This document shows, one piece after another, positions 9,897-18,069 of a DNA stretch of 64,000 nucleotides. Position numbers and translations under genes: made by a program. Numbering within the stretch: the first letter of the stretch is position 1; each line of letters opens with the position of its first letter. Source of the DNA: JAGVSZ01 sp019137045 (lineage in GTDB: Bacteria; Pseudomonadota; Gammaproteobacteria; Burkholderiales; SG8-39); assembly GCA_046347635.1 (NCBI GenBank), contig JAXMFT010000004.1, positions 248,001-312,000 of the forward strand, given 5' to 3'. The notes beneath the pieces were generated by a model. That model had not been told where the DNA came from and ran no database searches. It saw nothing but the letters and a program-made list of their open reading frames with translations.

Positions 9897-10262
9897 ATGG
9901 GAACCGAGAAGGCCGTGGCCGAAGTGCTGGAGCGGCTCGCCGACGTGATCGAGCGCCGCAAGGGCGCCGACCCGGACGCCTCCTACGTGGGGCGCCTGCT
10001 CGCGCGCGGCGAGGACGCGATCCTCAAGAAGGTCGGGGAGGAGGCGACCGAGCTGGTGATGGCCGGCAAGGACGGGACGCGGCTGCGCATCGTCGAGGAG
10101 ACCGCGGACCTCTGGTTCCACTGCCTGATCGCGCTCGCGCACTACGGGCTGCGGCCGAGCGACGTGCTGATGGAGCTGCGCCGGCGCGAGGGCATCTCCG
10201 GCATCGACGAGAAAGCCGCGCGCCAGGACGGCATCCGGATCGAGGCGGAGACGCGCAAGTGA
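9897..10262 (+). CDS. hisE: Phosphoribosyl-ATP pyrophosphohydrolase
   Basis: A 121-residue all-alpha MazG-like pyrophosphatase that hydrolyses PR-ATP to PR-AMP. The divalent-metal motif KKVGEEATELVMA and the second acidic helix IVEETADLWFHCLI are present. The stop overlaps the GTG of the HIT gene, coupling it to the his operon. Confidence 0.95.
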   Translation: MGTEKAVAEVLERLADVIERRKGADPDASYVGRLLARGEDAILKKVGEEATELVMAGKDGTRLRIVEETADLWFHCLIALAHYGLRPSDVLMELRRREGISGIDEKAARQDGIRIEAETRK

Positions 10263-10627
10263 CGAGCGGGGAGGCGGGCGCCGCGGACTGCGTCTTCTGC
10301 CGGATCGTCCGGGGAGAGATTCCCGCGCGGCGCGCCTACGAGGACGAGCTGGTGCTCGCATTCCACGACATCCGGCCGGCCGCCCCGGTGCACGTCCTGA
10401 TCATCCCCAAGGCGCACGTGGCTTCGCTCGCCGACTGCGGCGCCGGGCACGACGCGATGCTCGGCCGCATGCTGGGGCTCGCCCCGCGCCTCGCGCGCGA
10501 GCTCGGCGCCACCGGCGGCTTCCGGACCATCGTCAACACCGGTCGGGACGGCCGGCAGGAGGTGTATCATCTCCACATGCACGTGATCGGCGGTCGCGAC
10601 ACCGGGCCGATGATCGCGCGGACCTAG
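10259..10627 (+). CDS. hinT: HIT-family nucleoside phosphoramidase (HinT)
   Basis: A 122-residue histidine-triad protein. CVFCRIVRGEIPA opens the domain and the catalytic triad is HLHMHVIGG. HinT proteins hydrolyse AMP-lysine and other purine phosphoramidates. The start is GTG 10259 within the hisE stop. Attachment to the end of the his operon and proximity to tatA are common in Betaproteobacteria; no direct functional link to histidine synthesis is implied. Confidence 0.93.
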   Translation: MTSGEAGAADCVFCRIVRGEIPARRAYEDELVLAFHDIRPAAPVHVLIIPKAHVASLADCGAGHDAMLGRMLGLAPRLARELGATGGFRTIVNTGRDGRQEVYHLHMHVIGGRDTGPMIART

Positions 10628-10638
10628 CGAGGCAACAC

Positions 10639-10872
10639 ATGGGTTCCTTCAGCATCTGGCACTGGTTGATCGTTCTCCTGATCATCGTCCTCGTGTTCGG
10701 GACGAAGAAGCTGCGCAACATCGGCGCCGACCTCGGCGGCGCGGTGAAGGGTTTCAAGGAGGGCGTGAAGGGCGCCGGCGAGAGCTCGGAGCCGGGCGCC
10801 CAGTCTACGCAGCAGGTGACCGGCCGCACGATCGAGGGCGAGGTCAAGAAGGAGTCGAGCACGAAGGCCTGA
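10639..10872 (+). CDS. tatA: Sec-independent translocase protein TatA
   Basis: A 77-residue TatA: the N-terminal GSFSIWHWLIVLLIIVLVFG transmembrane segment, the FGTKKLRNIGADLGGAVKGFK hinge and amphipathic helix with its conserved Phe-Gly and Lys-Lys, and a polar tail. TatA oligomers form the variable-size pore for folded twin-arginine substrates. It follows hinT by 11 nt and is followed by a strong intrinsic terminator, so it is probably the last gene of the long his transcript and made in excess over tatBC. Confidence 0.95.
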   Translation: MGSFSIWHWLIVLLIIVLVFGTKKLRNIGADLGGAVKGFKEGVKGAGESSEPGAQSTQQVTGRTIEGEVKKESSTKA

Positions 10873-10901
10873 CCGCGCGCGGGCCGCGCGGCAGCTCGAA
10901 G

Positions 10902-10930
10902 GATGCCGGGGCGACCCGGCGTCTTTTTTT
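10902..10930 (+). terminator. Rho-independent terminator between tatA and tatB
   Basis: A 9-bp stem (GATGCCGGG / CCCGGCGTC, one G-U pair) closes a GCGA loop and is followed by seven T residues. This is the best intrinsic terminator in the window. It splits the tat genes: readthrough or a new promoter is needed for tatBC. Confidence 0.88.
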
Positions 10931-10981
10931 GGCCCGCCGCCGCCCGCGCCGCCGTGCGCCCGGGTCTTGCGTGAAGCCGCC

Positions 10982-11416
10982 ATGTTCGACATCGGATTCT
11001 CCGAGCTGCTGGTCATCGCGGTCGTCGCGCTGATCGTCATCGGGCCGGAGCGGCTGCCGAAGGTGGCGCGCACCGCCGGACATCTCTTCGGCCGCCTGCA
11101 GCGCTACGTGAACGACGTGAAGGCGGACATCCAGCGCGAGATCGAGCTCGACGAGCTGAAGAAGCTGCGCTCGCAGTTCGAGGAGGCCGCGCGCTCGGTC
11201 GAGCAGTCGGTGAGCGAGGTCGGGCGCGAGCTCCACACCACGGCCGACGACCTCAACCGCACGCTGTCCGGCGACGGTGCCCAGGCGCCTGCCGCGCACG
11301 CACCCGCTGCCCAGGCGCCCGCCGGTGCGGGCGCCGCGCTGCCCGAGGGCCAGCCGGCCCACGCGGCCGGCGGCGAGGCGCCGCCGGGAAGCCGCGCGGA
11401 CGGGCCCGGGACCTGA
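10982..11416 (+). CDS. tatB: Sec-independent translocase protein TatB
   Basis: A 144-residue TatB. ATG 10982 gives the canonical MFDIGFSELLVIAVVALIVIGPERLP start; an in-frame TTG 15 nt upstream would add five atypical residues. The transmembrane segment is followed by a long charged amphipathic helix (VNDVKADIQREIELDELKKL) and an Ala/Pro-rich tail. TatB sits with TatC as the receptor for twin-arginine signals. Likely substrates in this window include the Rieske protein and the TRAP binding protein at 39107. Confidence 0.95.
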   Translation: MFDIGFSELLVIAVVALIVIGPERLPKVARTAGHLFGRLQRYVNDVKADIQREIELDELKKLRSQFEEAARSVEQSVSEVGRELHTTADDLNRTLSGDGAQAPAAHAPAAQAPAGAGAALPEGQPAHAAGGEAPPGSRADGPGT

Positions 11417-11439
11417 GCGAGCCGCGCGCGAGCGCCGCG

Positions 11440-12249
11440 ATGTCCGCCGACCAGGACACCTTCATCTCCCACCTCGTCGAGCTGCGCGACCGGCTGCTGC
11501 GCGCGCTGATCGCGGTCGCCGTCGCGTTCGTCGTGCTGTTCCTCTATCCCGGCTCCGGGCCGATCTACGACTTCCTCGCCGCGCCGCTGATGCACGCCCT
11601 TCCGGAAGGCGCCAAGATGATCGCGACCGGCGTCATCACGCCGTTCCTGGTGCCGGTCAAGGTCACCGCGTTCGTCGCCCTCTTCGTGGCGCTGCCGTAC
11701 GTGCTGTACCAGGCCTGGGCGTTCGTCGCCCCCGGCCTGTACATGCACGAGAAGCGGCTCGCCCTGCCGCTGGTGATCGCGAGCACGGTGCTGTTCGTGC
11801 TCGGGGTGGCGTTCTGCTACTACTTCGTGTTCGGCAAGGTGTTCGCGTTCATCAACAGCTTCGCGCCGCAGAGCATCACCCCGGCGCCGGACATCGAGGC
11901 CTACTTCAGCTTCGTGCTGACGATGTTCCTCGCCTTCGGCGTGACCTTCGAGATCCCGGTCGTGGTGGTGGTGCTCGCGCGCGTCGGCATCGTCTCGATC
12001 GACCAGCTCAAGCAGGCCCGGCCGTACGTGATCGTGGGCGCGTTCGTGATCGCCGCGATCGTGACCCCGCCCGACGTCCTGTCGCAGATCCTGCTCGCGC
12101 TGCCGATGTGGCTGCTGTACGAGCTCGGCATCGTCGTCGCGCGCTTGGTGCTGCGGCCGGCGGGCGCGAGCGACTGGAAGGCGCCGGACGACGCGGAGAT
12201 GGAGCGCGAGCTCGACCGCGCGGACGCGGACCGCCGCGACCTGAAGTAG
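11440..12249 (+). CDS. tatC: Sec-independent translocase protein TatC
   Basis: A 269-residue polytopic protein with six transmembrane segments. The N-terminal FISHLVELRDRLLRAL is the TatC signature contacting the RR motif, and FEIPVVVVVLARVGIVS and the first-loop FVAPGLYMHEKR (conserved Glu) are also present. It forms the Tat receptor with TatB. It converges with the minus-strand gene that ends 19 bp downstream. Confidence 0.96.
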   Translation: MSADQDTFISHLVELRDRLLRALIAVAVAFVVLFLYPGSGPIYDFLAAPLMHALPEGAKMIATGVITPFLVPVKVTAFVALFVALPYVLYQAWAFVAPGLYMHEKRLALPLVIASTVLFVLGVAFCYYFVFGKVFAFINSFAPQSITPAPDIEAYFSFVLTMFLAFGVTFEIPVVVVVLARVGIVSIDQLKQARPYVIVGAFVIAAIVTPPDVLSQILLALPMWLLYELGIVVARLVLRPAGASDWKAPDDAEMERELDRADADRRDLK

Positions 12250-12268
12250 CCGCGGCGGCCGCGGCGGC

Positions 12269-12943
12269 TCACGGGCCGCCCTGGGTGCGCGGCCCGCTCT
12301 CCTTGAGCTTGCGCGCGAGGTCCCCGCTCATGACCGAGCGCAGCGCGAAGCGGATCGCGAGGCTCTCGCGCAGCAGCGCGCGCAGCGCGTCGTGCGACCA
12401 CGCGAGGCAGCGCATCGGCGTGGCCACGCGCACCGTCGCCGAGGCGACGTCGTGGGTGAGGAAGCTCACCTCGCCCAGGAACTCCAGGCCGGAGGTGTGC
12501 CGGATCGTGCGCCCGTCGATCTCGATCGACGCCGCCCCGTCGCAGGCGAGCATCACGTCGCGCACCGGCTTGCCCTGCTCGGTGAGCACGGTCCCGGGCT
12601 CCAGCGCCACCCAGCGTCCGGCCTTGACCAGGCGGGCGAAATCCACCAGCGACAGCTGCGGGAACAGGGTCTGGTGCAGCGCGCGCTCCTCCTCGCTCAG
12701 CTTGATCGCCCGGCTCTCGCGGTACAGGAGCAGGATGCGCACCGCGTTGATGGTGATGAACACGCAGTTCCAGAACACCGAGATCCATAGCACCTCGGCG
12801 CGCGTGAAGAGGTAGGTCATCCACGTGAGCGACGAGACGATGGAAAGGGTGCGCAGCCACACGATGTCCTTCACCGTGTAGGCGACGCACGTCAGGACGA
12901 ACGCGAGGTTGCCGATCAGGTCGACGAGCGCGATGGCGGGCAA
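12269..12943 (-). CDS. Membrane protein with C-terminal cyclic-nucleotide-binding fold (Popeye-like)
   Basis: About 224 residues: three hydrophobic segments (IGNLAFVLTCVAYTV, LSIVSSLTWMTYLF, VFWNCVFITINAVRILLLY) followed by a cNMP-binding-type beta roll with EFLGEVSFLTHD and ASATVRVATP. This layout matches bacterial homologues of the Popeye family. I prefer the TTG at 12943 because GGGAGG precedes it by 5 nt; a TTG at 12970 would add nine residues without a ribosome site. No effector domain follows the nucleotide fold. Its ligand and role are unknown. It is convergent with tatC and lies downstream of the HtrA gene, from which it may be co-transcribed. Confidence 0.7.
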   Translation of the reverse strand: MPAIALVDLIGNLAFVLTCVAYTVKDIVWLRTLSIVSSLTWMTYLFTRAEVLWISVFWNCVFITINAVRILLLYRESRAIKLSEEERALHQTLFPQLSLVDFARLVKAGRWVALEPGTVLTEQGKPVRDVMLACDGAASIEIDGRTIRHTSGLEFLGEVSFLTHDVASATVRVATPMRCLAWSHDALRALLRESLAIRFALRSVMSGDLARKLKESGPRTQGGP

Positions 12944-13018
12944 GGGAACCTCCCAGGCGAGAGGGCCCAAGGTTAACCGACCGCGCCGCGTGGCCCGGCG
13001 GCGCGCGCACGGCGAGCG

Positions 13019-14191
13019 CTAGCGTGCGGGCGGGCGGCGCTGGGCCGGCGGACGCCTGGCGACGGTGACCACCGCGTCGAGCTCGCCCTGGGAGCGGCGC
13101 AGCCTGAGGGTGGCCTGGCTGCCGGGCGCGAGCGCCGCGACCGCGTCGAGCATGGCGGCCGGATCGCGCGTCGCGCGGCCGTTCACCGCGACGAGCACGT
13201 CGCCGGGCTTCACCCCGCCCTTCTCGGCCGGACCGTTGCGCTCGACCCCGGCGATCAGCACGCCGCCGGAGATCTTGAGCGACTCGGCGAGGTCGGGCGT
13301 CATCTCCTGCGCGTGGATGCCGACGTACCCGCGCGTGACCGACCCGTCCGCGATGATCTGCTCCATGACGGTCCGCGCGGTGGAGATCGGGATGGCGAAG
13401 CCGATGCCGATCGAGCCGCCCGAGCTGCTGGCGAAGATCGCGGTGTTGATCCCGATCAGGTTGCCCGCGGCGTCGACCAGGGCTCCGCCCGAGTTGCCGA
13501 CGTTGATCGCGGCGTCGGTCTGGATGAAGTTCTGGTACGTGGTGTCGATGGGCAGCCCGGCCCGCCCGAGCGCCGAGACGATGCCCAGGGTCACCGTCTG
13601 CCCCACGCCGAACGGGTTGCCGATCGCGAGCACCACGTCGCCGATGCGCACCGACTCGGGCGCGCCGAGCGTGATCGCCGGCAGGTCGTCGCGGTCGATC
13701 TTCAGCACGGCGAGGTCGGTCTCGACGTCGCTGCCCACGAGCTTGGCGCCGAGCCGCGTCCTCCCGTCGGCGAGCAGCACCTCGATGCGGTCCATGCCCT
13801 CGACGACGTGGTTGTTGGTGAGCACGTAGCCCTTCGGGCTGATGATCACGCCGGAGCCGAGGCTCGAGGCGGGCCGGTCCTCGCCGAGCGTGTCGCCGAA
13901 GTAGCGGCGAAACAGCGGGTCGTCCGGGAACGGACGCCGGCCGCCCTTCGCGCTGCCGGTGGTGAACACGTTGACGACCGCCGGCGCGGCCTTCGTCACG
14001 GCGTCGTGGTAGGACGCGGGCCGCGCGCCGCTCGCCGGCGCCGGGGCGGGACGCTCGATCACGACCGGCGCCGCGCGCTCGACTGCGCGCGGCGCGAACC
14101 ACTCGGGCTTGAGCGTCGTGACCGCGAAGAGCGCCGCGAGCGCGACGGTCGCCGCCTGCGCGAAGATGAGCCAGAGCTTCCTGATCGTCAT
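13019..14191 (-). CDS. Trypsin-like serine protease with one PDZ domain (DegS/HtrA-like)
   Basis: A 390-residue membrane-anchored periplasmic protease. An N-terminal transmembrane anchor (about residues 6-26) is followed by a Pro-rich linker. The triad is visible as His128 in TNNHVVEG, Asp159 in ETDLAVLKID and Ser234 in GNSGGALVD. A single C-terminal PDZ domain (about 270-375) contains GYVGIHAQ and GDVLVAVNGR. One PDZ plus an anchor resembles DegS/AlgW, which cut an anti-sigma factor in envelope stress; a general HtrA role is the alternative. Conserved placement between tat and pet genes in Betaproteobacteria is also seen here. Confidence 0.88.
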   Translation of the reverse strand: MTIRKLWLIFAQAATVALAALFAVTTLKPEWFAPRAVERAAPVVIERPAPAPASGARPASYHDAVTKAAPAVVNVFTTGSAKGGRRPFPDDPLFRRYFGDTLGEDRPASSLGSGVIISPKGYVLTNNHVVEGMDRIEVLLADGRTRLGAKLVGSDVETDLAVLKIDRDDLPAITLGAPESVRIGDVVLAIGNPFGVGQTVTLGIVSALGRAGLPIDTTYQNFIQTDAAINVGNSGGALVDAAGNLIGINTAIFASSSGGSIGIGFAIPISTARTVMEQIIADGSVTRGYVGIHAQEMTPDLAESLKISGGVLIAGVERNGPAEKGGVKPGDVLVAVNGRATRDPAAMLDAVAALAPGSQATLRLRRSQGELDAVVTVARRPPAQRRPPAR

Positions 14192-14229
14192 GGTGTCGGG
14201 CGGGTGCCGGTGCGCCCGGGCGCCGCGTC

Positions 14230-14235
14230 TACAAT
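14230..14235 (+). promoter_or_regulatory. Candidate -10 box (TACAAT) upstream of the Nif3-like gene
   Basis: TACAAT lies 35 bp before ATG 14271, in the divergent gap with the protease gene. No strong -35 is evident. Confidence 0.45.
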
Positions 14236-14270
14236 CGGGCCGCGGAACGACGGCATGGGAGTGAGCGACG

Positions 14271-15026
14271 ATGCTACGCGACGATCTGGCCCGCCATCTC
14301 GACCAGCTCCTCGGCGCCTCCGGCGTCGAGGATTATTGCCCAAACGGGTTGCAGGTGGAAGGCCGCGCCGAGATCGCGTCGGTGGTGAGCGGGGTCACCG
14401 CGAACGTCGCGCTGATCGACGCGGCGGCGGCCGCGGGCGCCGACGCGCTGCTCGTTCACCACGGCTGCTTCTGGCGCGGCGAGGATCCGCGCCTCGTCGG
14501 CGCGCGCAAGCGCCGCATCGAGCGCCTGCTCGCCTCCGGCATGAGCCTGTTCGCCTACCACCTTCCGCTCGACCTGCATCCCCAGCTCGGCAACAACGCC
14601 CAGCTCGCCCTGCGGCTCGGGTTCGTCCAGGAGGGCCGCGGCGGCGAGCGGGATCTCGTCAGCTTCGGGACGACCGACCGGGCCGCGGCAGGGGGCGATC
14701 TGGCCGCCTTCGCGGCGCACGTCGGCGCACGCCTCGGCCGCGAGCCGCTCGTGATCGGCGACCCGGCGCGGCCGGTGCGGCGGGTGGCGTGGTGCACCGG
14801 CGCCGCGCAGGGCTACTTCGAGACCGCGATCGGGCTCGGCGTCGACGCGTACGTGACCGGCGAGATCGCGGAGCAGCACGTGCACCTCGCGCGCGAATCC
14901 GGCGTCGCGTTCGTCGCCGCCGGCCATCACGCGACCGAGCGCTTCGGCGTGCAGGCCGTGGGGGCGCACCTCGCGCAGGCATTCGGGCTGCTGCACCGCT
15001 TCGTCGACGTGCCGAGCCCGGTCTAG
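14271..15026 (+). CDS. Nif3-like dinuclear metal centre protein (YbgI/DUF34 family)
   Basis: A 251-residue NIF3 family protein. It begins DLARHLDQLLG with DYCPNGLQVEG, then ALLVHHGCFW (two metal His), FAYHLPLDLHPQLGNNAQ (metal ligands) and, near the end, VAAGHHATERFGVQA with further His/Glu ligands. The family forms hexameric toroids with a dinuclear metal site; a GTP cyclohydrolase-like or housekeeping metal role has been proposed, but the reaction is not settled. Its place just upstream of petABC is a widespread betaproteobacterial arrangement. Confidence 0.9.
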   Translation: MLRDDLARHLDQLLGASGVEDYCPNGLQVEGRAEIASVVSGVTANVALIDAAAAAGADALLVHHGCFWRGEDPRLVGARKRRIERLLASGMSLFAYHLPLDLHPQLGNNAQLALRLGFVQEGRGGERDLVSFGTTDRAAAGGDLAAFAAHVGARLGREPLVIGDPARPVRRVAWCTGAAQGYFETAIGLGVDAYVTGEIAEQHVHLARESGVAFVAAGHHATERFGVQAVGAHLAQAFGLLHRFVDVPSPV

Positions 15027-15104
15027 GGTCGCCGGGCCGGATGGAATTCGTCCGTCTTCTCAGCAGGTTACGCGCGAAATCTTTCCTTTCGGCGGGCCCT
15101 TCCG

Positions 15105-15110
15105 TATAAT
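15105..15110 (+). promoter_or_regulatory. Promoter -10 box (TATAAT) for petABC
   Basis: A consensus TATAAT lies 85 bp upstream of petA. A weak -35 candidate (TTTCCT, 15082-15087) sits 17 bp upstream. It is the closest match to a sigma-70 -10 element in the window and fits a highly expressed respiratory operon. Confidence 0.6.
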
Positions 15111-15195
15111 CCGCGCGCCCGCGCCGCCGCAGAACGAGACCGAACGATCGGCCGGCGCGCGCCCGATTTCGCACCGCCCGAGGACACCACTCCCC

Positions 15196-15825
15196 ATGAG
15201 CCAATCCACCGATGCCACGCTCGCGCCCGGCGCTGCCGGGGCCGAGGCCGTCGATCCCGAGCGCCGCAGGCTGCTCGTCGCCACCTGCATCGCGGGCGGC
15301 GCCGCCTCCGGCGCGGTCGCCTGGCCGTTCCTCGCCAGCATGCAGCCCTCGGATCGCGCGCGCGCGCTCGGCGCGCCGGTCGAGGCCGACATCTCGGCGC
15401 TCGAGCCGGGCCAGCAGATGATCGTGGAGTGGCAGGGCAAGCCGGTGTGGATCGTGCGGCGCACGAAGGAGATGCTGGCGACGCTCACGCAGGACACCGC
15501 CCAGCTCGCCGATCCGAACTCGAAGCGCTCCGAGCAGCCGACCGCGGCGCAGAACGAGTACCGCTCGCTCAAGCCGGAGTACCTGGTGGTGGTCGGCATC
15601 TGCACCCACCTCGGCTGCTCGCCCACCGCGCGGTTCGCGCCGAACGACCCCAGCATGGGGCCCAACTGGCCGGGCGGGTTCCTCTGCCCCTGCCACGGCT
15701 CGAAGTTCGACCTCGCCGGCCGCGTGTTCGCGAACATGCCCGCGCCCGACAACCTCCCGGTGCCGAACTACAAGTACCTGTCGGACACGAAGCTGCTCAT
15801 CGGCGACGAGACCAAGGGGGCCTGA
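15196..15825 (+). CDS. petA: Ubiquinol-cytochrome c reductase iron-sulfur (Rieske) subunit
   Basis: A 209-residue Rieske protein of the cytochrome bc1 complex. An RRR-containing, Tat-type signal anchor (residues 16-40) precedes the periplasmic [2Fe-2S] domain. The cluster ligands are in CTHLGCSP (Cys, His) and CPCHGSKFD (Cys, His), with the structural-disulfide Cys of each box also present, and the proteobacterial insertion between boxes (FAPNDPSMGPNWPGG). It carries electrons from ubiquinol to cytochrome c1. First gene of petABC; petB starts 3 nt after its stop. Confidence 0.97.
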   Translation: MSQSTDATLAPGAAGAEAVDPERRRLLVATCIAGGAASGAVAWPFLASMQPSDRARALGAPVEADISALEPGQQMIVEWQGKPVWIVRRTKEMLATLTQDTAQLADPNSKRSEQPTAAQNEYRSLKPEYLVVVGICTHLGCSPTARFAPNDPSMGPNWPGGFLCPCHGSKFDLAGRVFANMPAPDNLPVPNYKYLSDTKLLIGDETKGA

Positions 15826-15828
15826 GCG

Positions 15829-17226
15829 ATGGCGAACACGAGCACCACTCCGCCGGTCAGGCAGCACTGGGCGCACCAGCTGCTCGACTGGGTCGACGCG
15901 CGCTTCCCGCTCACTCCCCTGTGGGAGAGCCAGTGGGGCAAGTACATCGCGCCGAAGAACATGAACTTCTGGTACATCTTCGGTTCGCTCTCGGCGCTCG
16001 TGCTCGCGCTGCAGATCGTCACCGGGATCTTCCTGACGATGAACTACAAGCCCGACGCGCTGCTCGCGTTCGCGTCGGTCGAGTACATCATGCGCGAGGT
16101 GCCGTGGGGCTGGCTGATCCGCTACATGCACTCCACCGGCGCCTCCGCGTTCTTCATCGTGGTGTACCTGCACATGTTTCGCGGGCTGCTGTACGGCTCG
16201 TACCGCAAGCCGCGCGAGCTCACCTGGATCTTCGGCTGCCTCATCTTCCTCAGCCTGATGGCCGAGGCGTTCTTCGGCTACCTGCTGCCGTGGGGCCAGA
16301 TGTCGTTCTGGGGCGCGCAGGTGATCGTGAACCTGTTCGCGGCGATTCCGGTGATCGGGCCGGACCTGGCGATCTGGATCCGCGGCGACTACGTGATCGG
16401 CGACGCGACGCTCAACCGCTTCTTCGCGTTTCACGTCATCGCCATCCCGCTCGTCCTGATCGGGCTGGTGGTCGCGCACCTGATGGCGCTGCACGAGACC
16501 GGCTCGAACAACCCCGACGGCATCGAGATCAAGAAGCAGCCGAAGGACCCGCACACCGGCCTGCCGCTCGACGGCATCTATGCGCACCCCTACTACTCGG
16601 TGAAGGACGTGTTCGGGGTGGCGGTGTTCCTGCTCGTGTTCTCGATCATCATGTTCTTCGCGCCGGAGATGGGCGGCTACTTCCTCGAGTACAACAACTT
16701 CATCCCCGCCGACCCGCTCAAGACCCCGCCGCACATCGCGCCGGTGTGGTACTTCACGCCCTACTACTCGATCCTGCGGGCCACGACGACCGACCTCCTG
16801 TACGTGCTCGCCGCAGGCGTGGTGGTGCTGGTGGCCTTCTACTGGCGCGAGATCCCGCGCGGGCTCTGGCGCAAGCTGACCCTCGCGGTGGCGGCGGTCC
16901 TGCTGGTCGGCTTCTACTTCATCGAGGCGAAGGTGTGGGGCGTGGTCCTGATGGGCGCCTCGGTGCTCTTCTTCTTCCTGATGCCTTGGCTCGACCGCGC
17001 GCCGGTGAAGTCGATCCGCTACAAGGGGCCGCTCTACAAGACCGCGCTCGCGATCTTCGTGGTGGCGTTTCTGGTTCTGGGCTGGCTCGGGACCGAGGCG
17101 CCGACGCCCGCCTACACGCGCCTCGCGCAGGTCGGCACGCTGCTCTACTTCGGGTTCTTCATCCTGATGCCCTGGTACTCGAAGGCCGATTCCCACAAGC
17201 CGGTGCCCTCGAGGGTGACGAAATGA
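15829..17226 (+). CDS. petB: Ubiquinol-cytochrome c reductase cytochrome b subunit
   Basis: A 465-residue cytochrome b with eight main transmembrane helices plus an extended C-terminus. Heme-ligand His pairs are in RYMHSTGASAFFIVVYLHMFRG and FAFHVIAIPLVLIGLVVAHL. The quinol-oxidation loop is WGAQVI and the PEWY-equivalent is APVWYFTPYYS (PVWY instead of PEWY). It oxidises ubiquinol at Qo and reduces it at Qi. It overlaps petC by 4 nt. Confidence 0.97.
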   Translation: MANTSTTPPVRQHWAHQLLDWVDARFPLTPLWESQWGKYIAPKNMNFWYIFGSLSALVLALQIVTGIFLTMNYKPDALLAFASVEYIMREVPWGWLIRYMHSTGASAFFIVVYLHMFRGLLYGSYRKPRELTWIFGCLIFLSLMAEAFFGYLLPWGQMSFWGAQVIVNLFAAIPVIGPDLAIWIRGDYVIGDATLNRFFAFHVIAIPLVLIGLVVAHLMALHETGSNNPDGIEIKKQPKDPHTGLPLDGIYAHPYYSVKDVFGVAVFLLVFSIIMFFAPEMGGYFLEYNNFIPADPLKTPPHIAPVWYFTPYYSILRATTTDLLYVLAAGVVVLVAFYWREIPRGLWRKLTLAVAAVLLVGFYFIEAKVWGVVLMGASVLFFFLMPWLDRAPVKSIRYKGPLYKTALAIFVVAFLVLGWLGTEAPTPAYTRLAQVGTLLYFGFFILMPWYSKADSHKPVPSRVTK

Positions 17227-17990
17227 CGCGCATCTCCCGCATCGTCCTCGCCGCGGCGCTCGCGCTGGCGGCGGGCGCCAACGCGCGCGCCGCCGAGACC
17301 GGCTGGAAGCTGGAGCGCGCCGGGGTGGACGTGACCGACAGGGCGAGCCTCCAGTCGGGCGCGCGCACTTTCGTGAACTACTGCCTCGGCTGCCACGGGC
17401 TCGCGCTCATGCGCTACAGCGCGCTGACCAGCATCGGGCTCACCGAGGAGCAGATCAAGGACAACCTGATGTTCACCGCGGACAAGGTCGGCCAGCCGAT
17501 CGCCACCGCGATGAGCGCCAGGCAGGGCAAGGAGTGGTTCGGCGTGGCGCCGCCCGACCTGTCGGTCATCGCGCGCGCGCGCGGCGCGGACTGGCTCTAC
17601 ACCTACCTGCGCACCTTCTACCGCGACGCGTCGACCCCGACCGGCTGGAACAACGCGCTGTTCCCCAACGTGGGCATGCCGCACGTGCTCTGGTCGCTGC
17701 AGGGCGAGCGCGCGCTCAGGACCGAGGAGCTGATGCGCGACGGGAAACCGGTGAGCGACGGCCACGGCGGCACGGTGAAGGTGTCGCGCTTCGAGACGAT
17801 CGCGCCGGGGAGCATGAGCGCGGTCGAGTACGACCGCACGGTGCGCGACCTCGTGGCGTTCCTCGTCTGGGCGGGCGAGCCGCACCAGCTCGCGCGCCAC
17901 CAGCTCGGGATCTGGGTGCTGTACGCGCTCGTGATCCTGGTGTTCCTGACCTACTTCCTCTACAAGTCGTACTGGAAGGACCTGCACTGA
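17223..17990 (+). CDS. petC: Ubiquinol-cytochrome c reductase cytochrome c1
   Basis: A 255-residue cytochrome c1. I chose ATG 17223 in the ATGA overlap with petB. A Sec signal peptide ends near ARAAE (about residue 24). The heme c motif CLGCHG lies near residue 52 with the axial Met probably in NVGMPH. A single C-terminal transmembrane helix (WVLYALVILVFLTYFLY) anchors it to the periplasmic face. It passes electrons from the Rieske protein to soluble cytochrome c. Confidence 0.96.
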   Translation: MTRISRIVLAAALALAAGANARAAETGWKLERAGVDVTDRASLQSGARTFVNYCLGCHGLALMRYSALTSIGLTEEQIKDNLMFTADKVGQPIATAMSARQGKEWFGVAPPDLSVIARARGADWLYTYLRTFYRDASTPTGWNNALFPNVGMPHVLWSLQGERALRTEELMRDGKPVSDGHGGTVKVSRFETIAPGSMSAVEYDRTVRDLVAFLVWAGEPHQLARHQLGIWVLYALVILVFLTYFLYKSYWKDLH

Positions 17991-18069
17991 CCCGCACCGG
18001 AGCGGGCGCAGCCGGCGGCCGCGCCCCGCCCGCATTGCCGGCGCCGCGCGCGGCGCCAAAGGTAACCCG

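Noticed and set aside
18040..18057. Perfect 18-bp GC palindrome upstream of sspA as a regulator site
   Set aside because: Purely G/C palindromes of this length arise easily in such DNA and nothing else supports an operator here.
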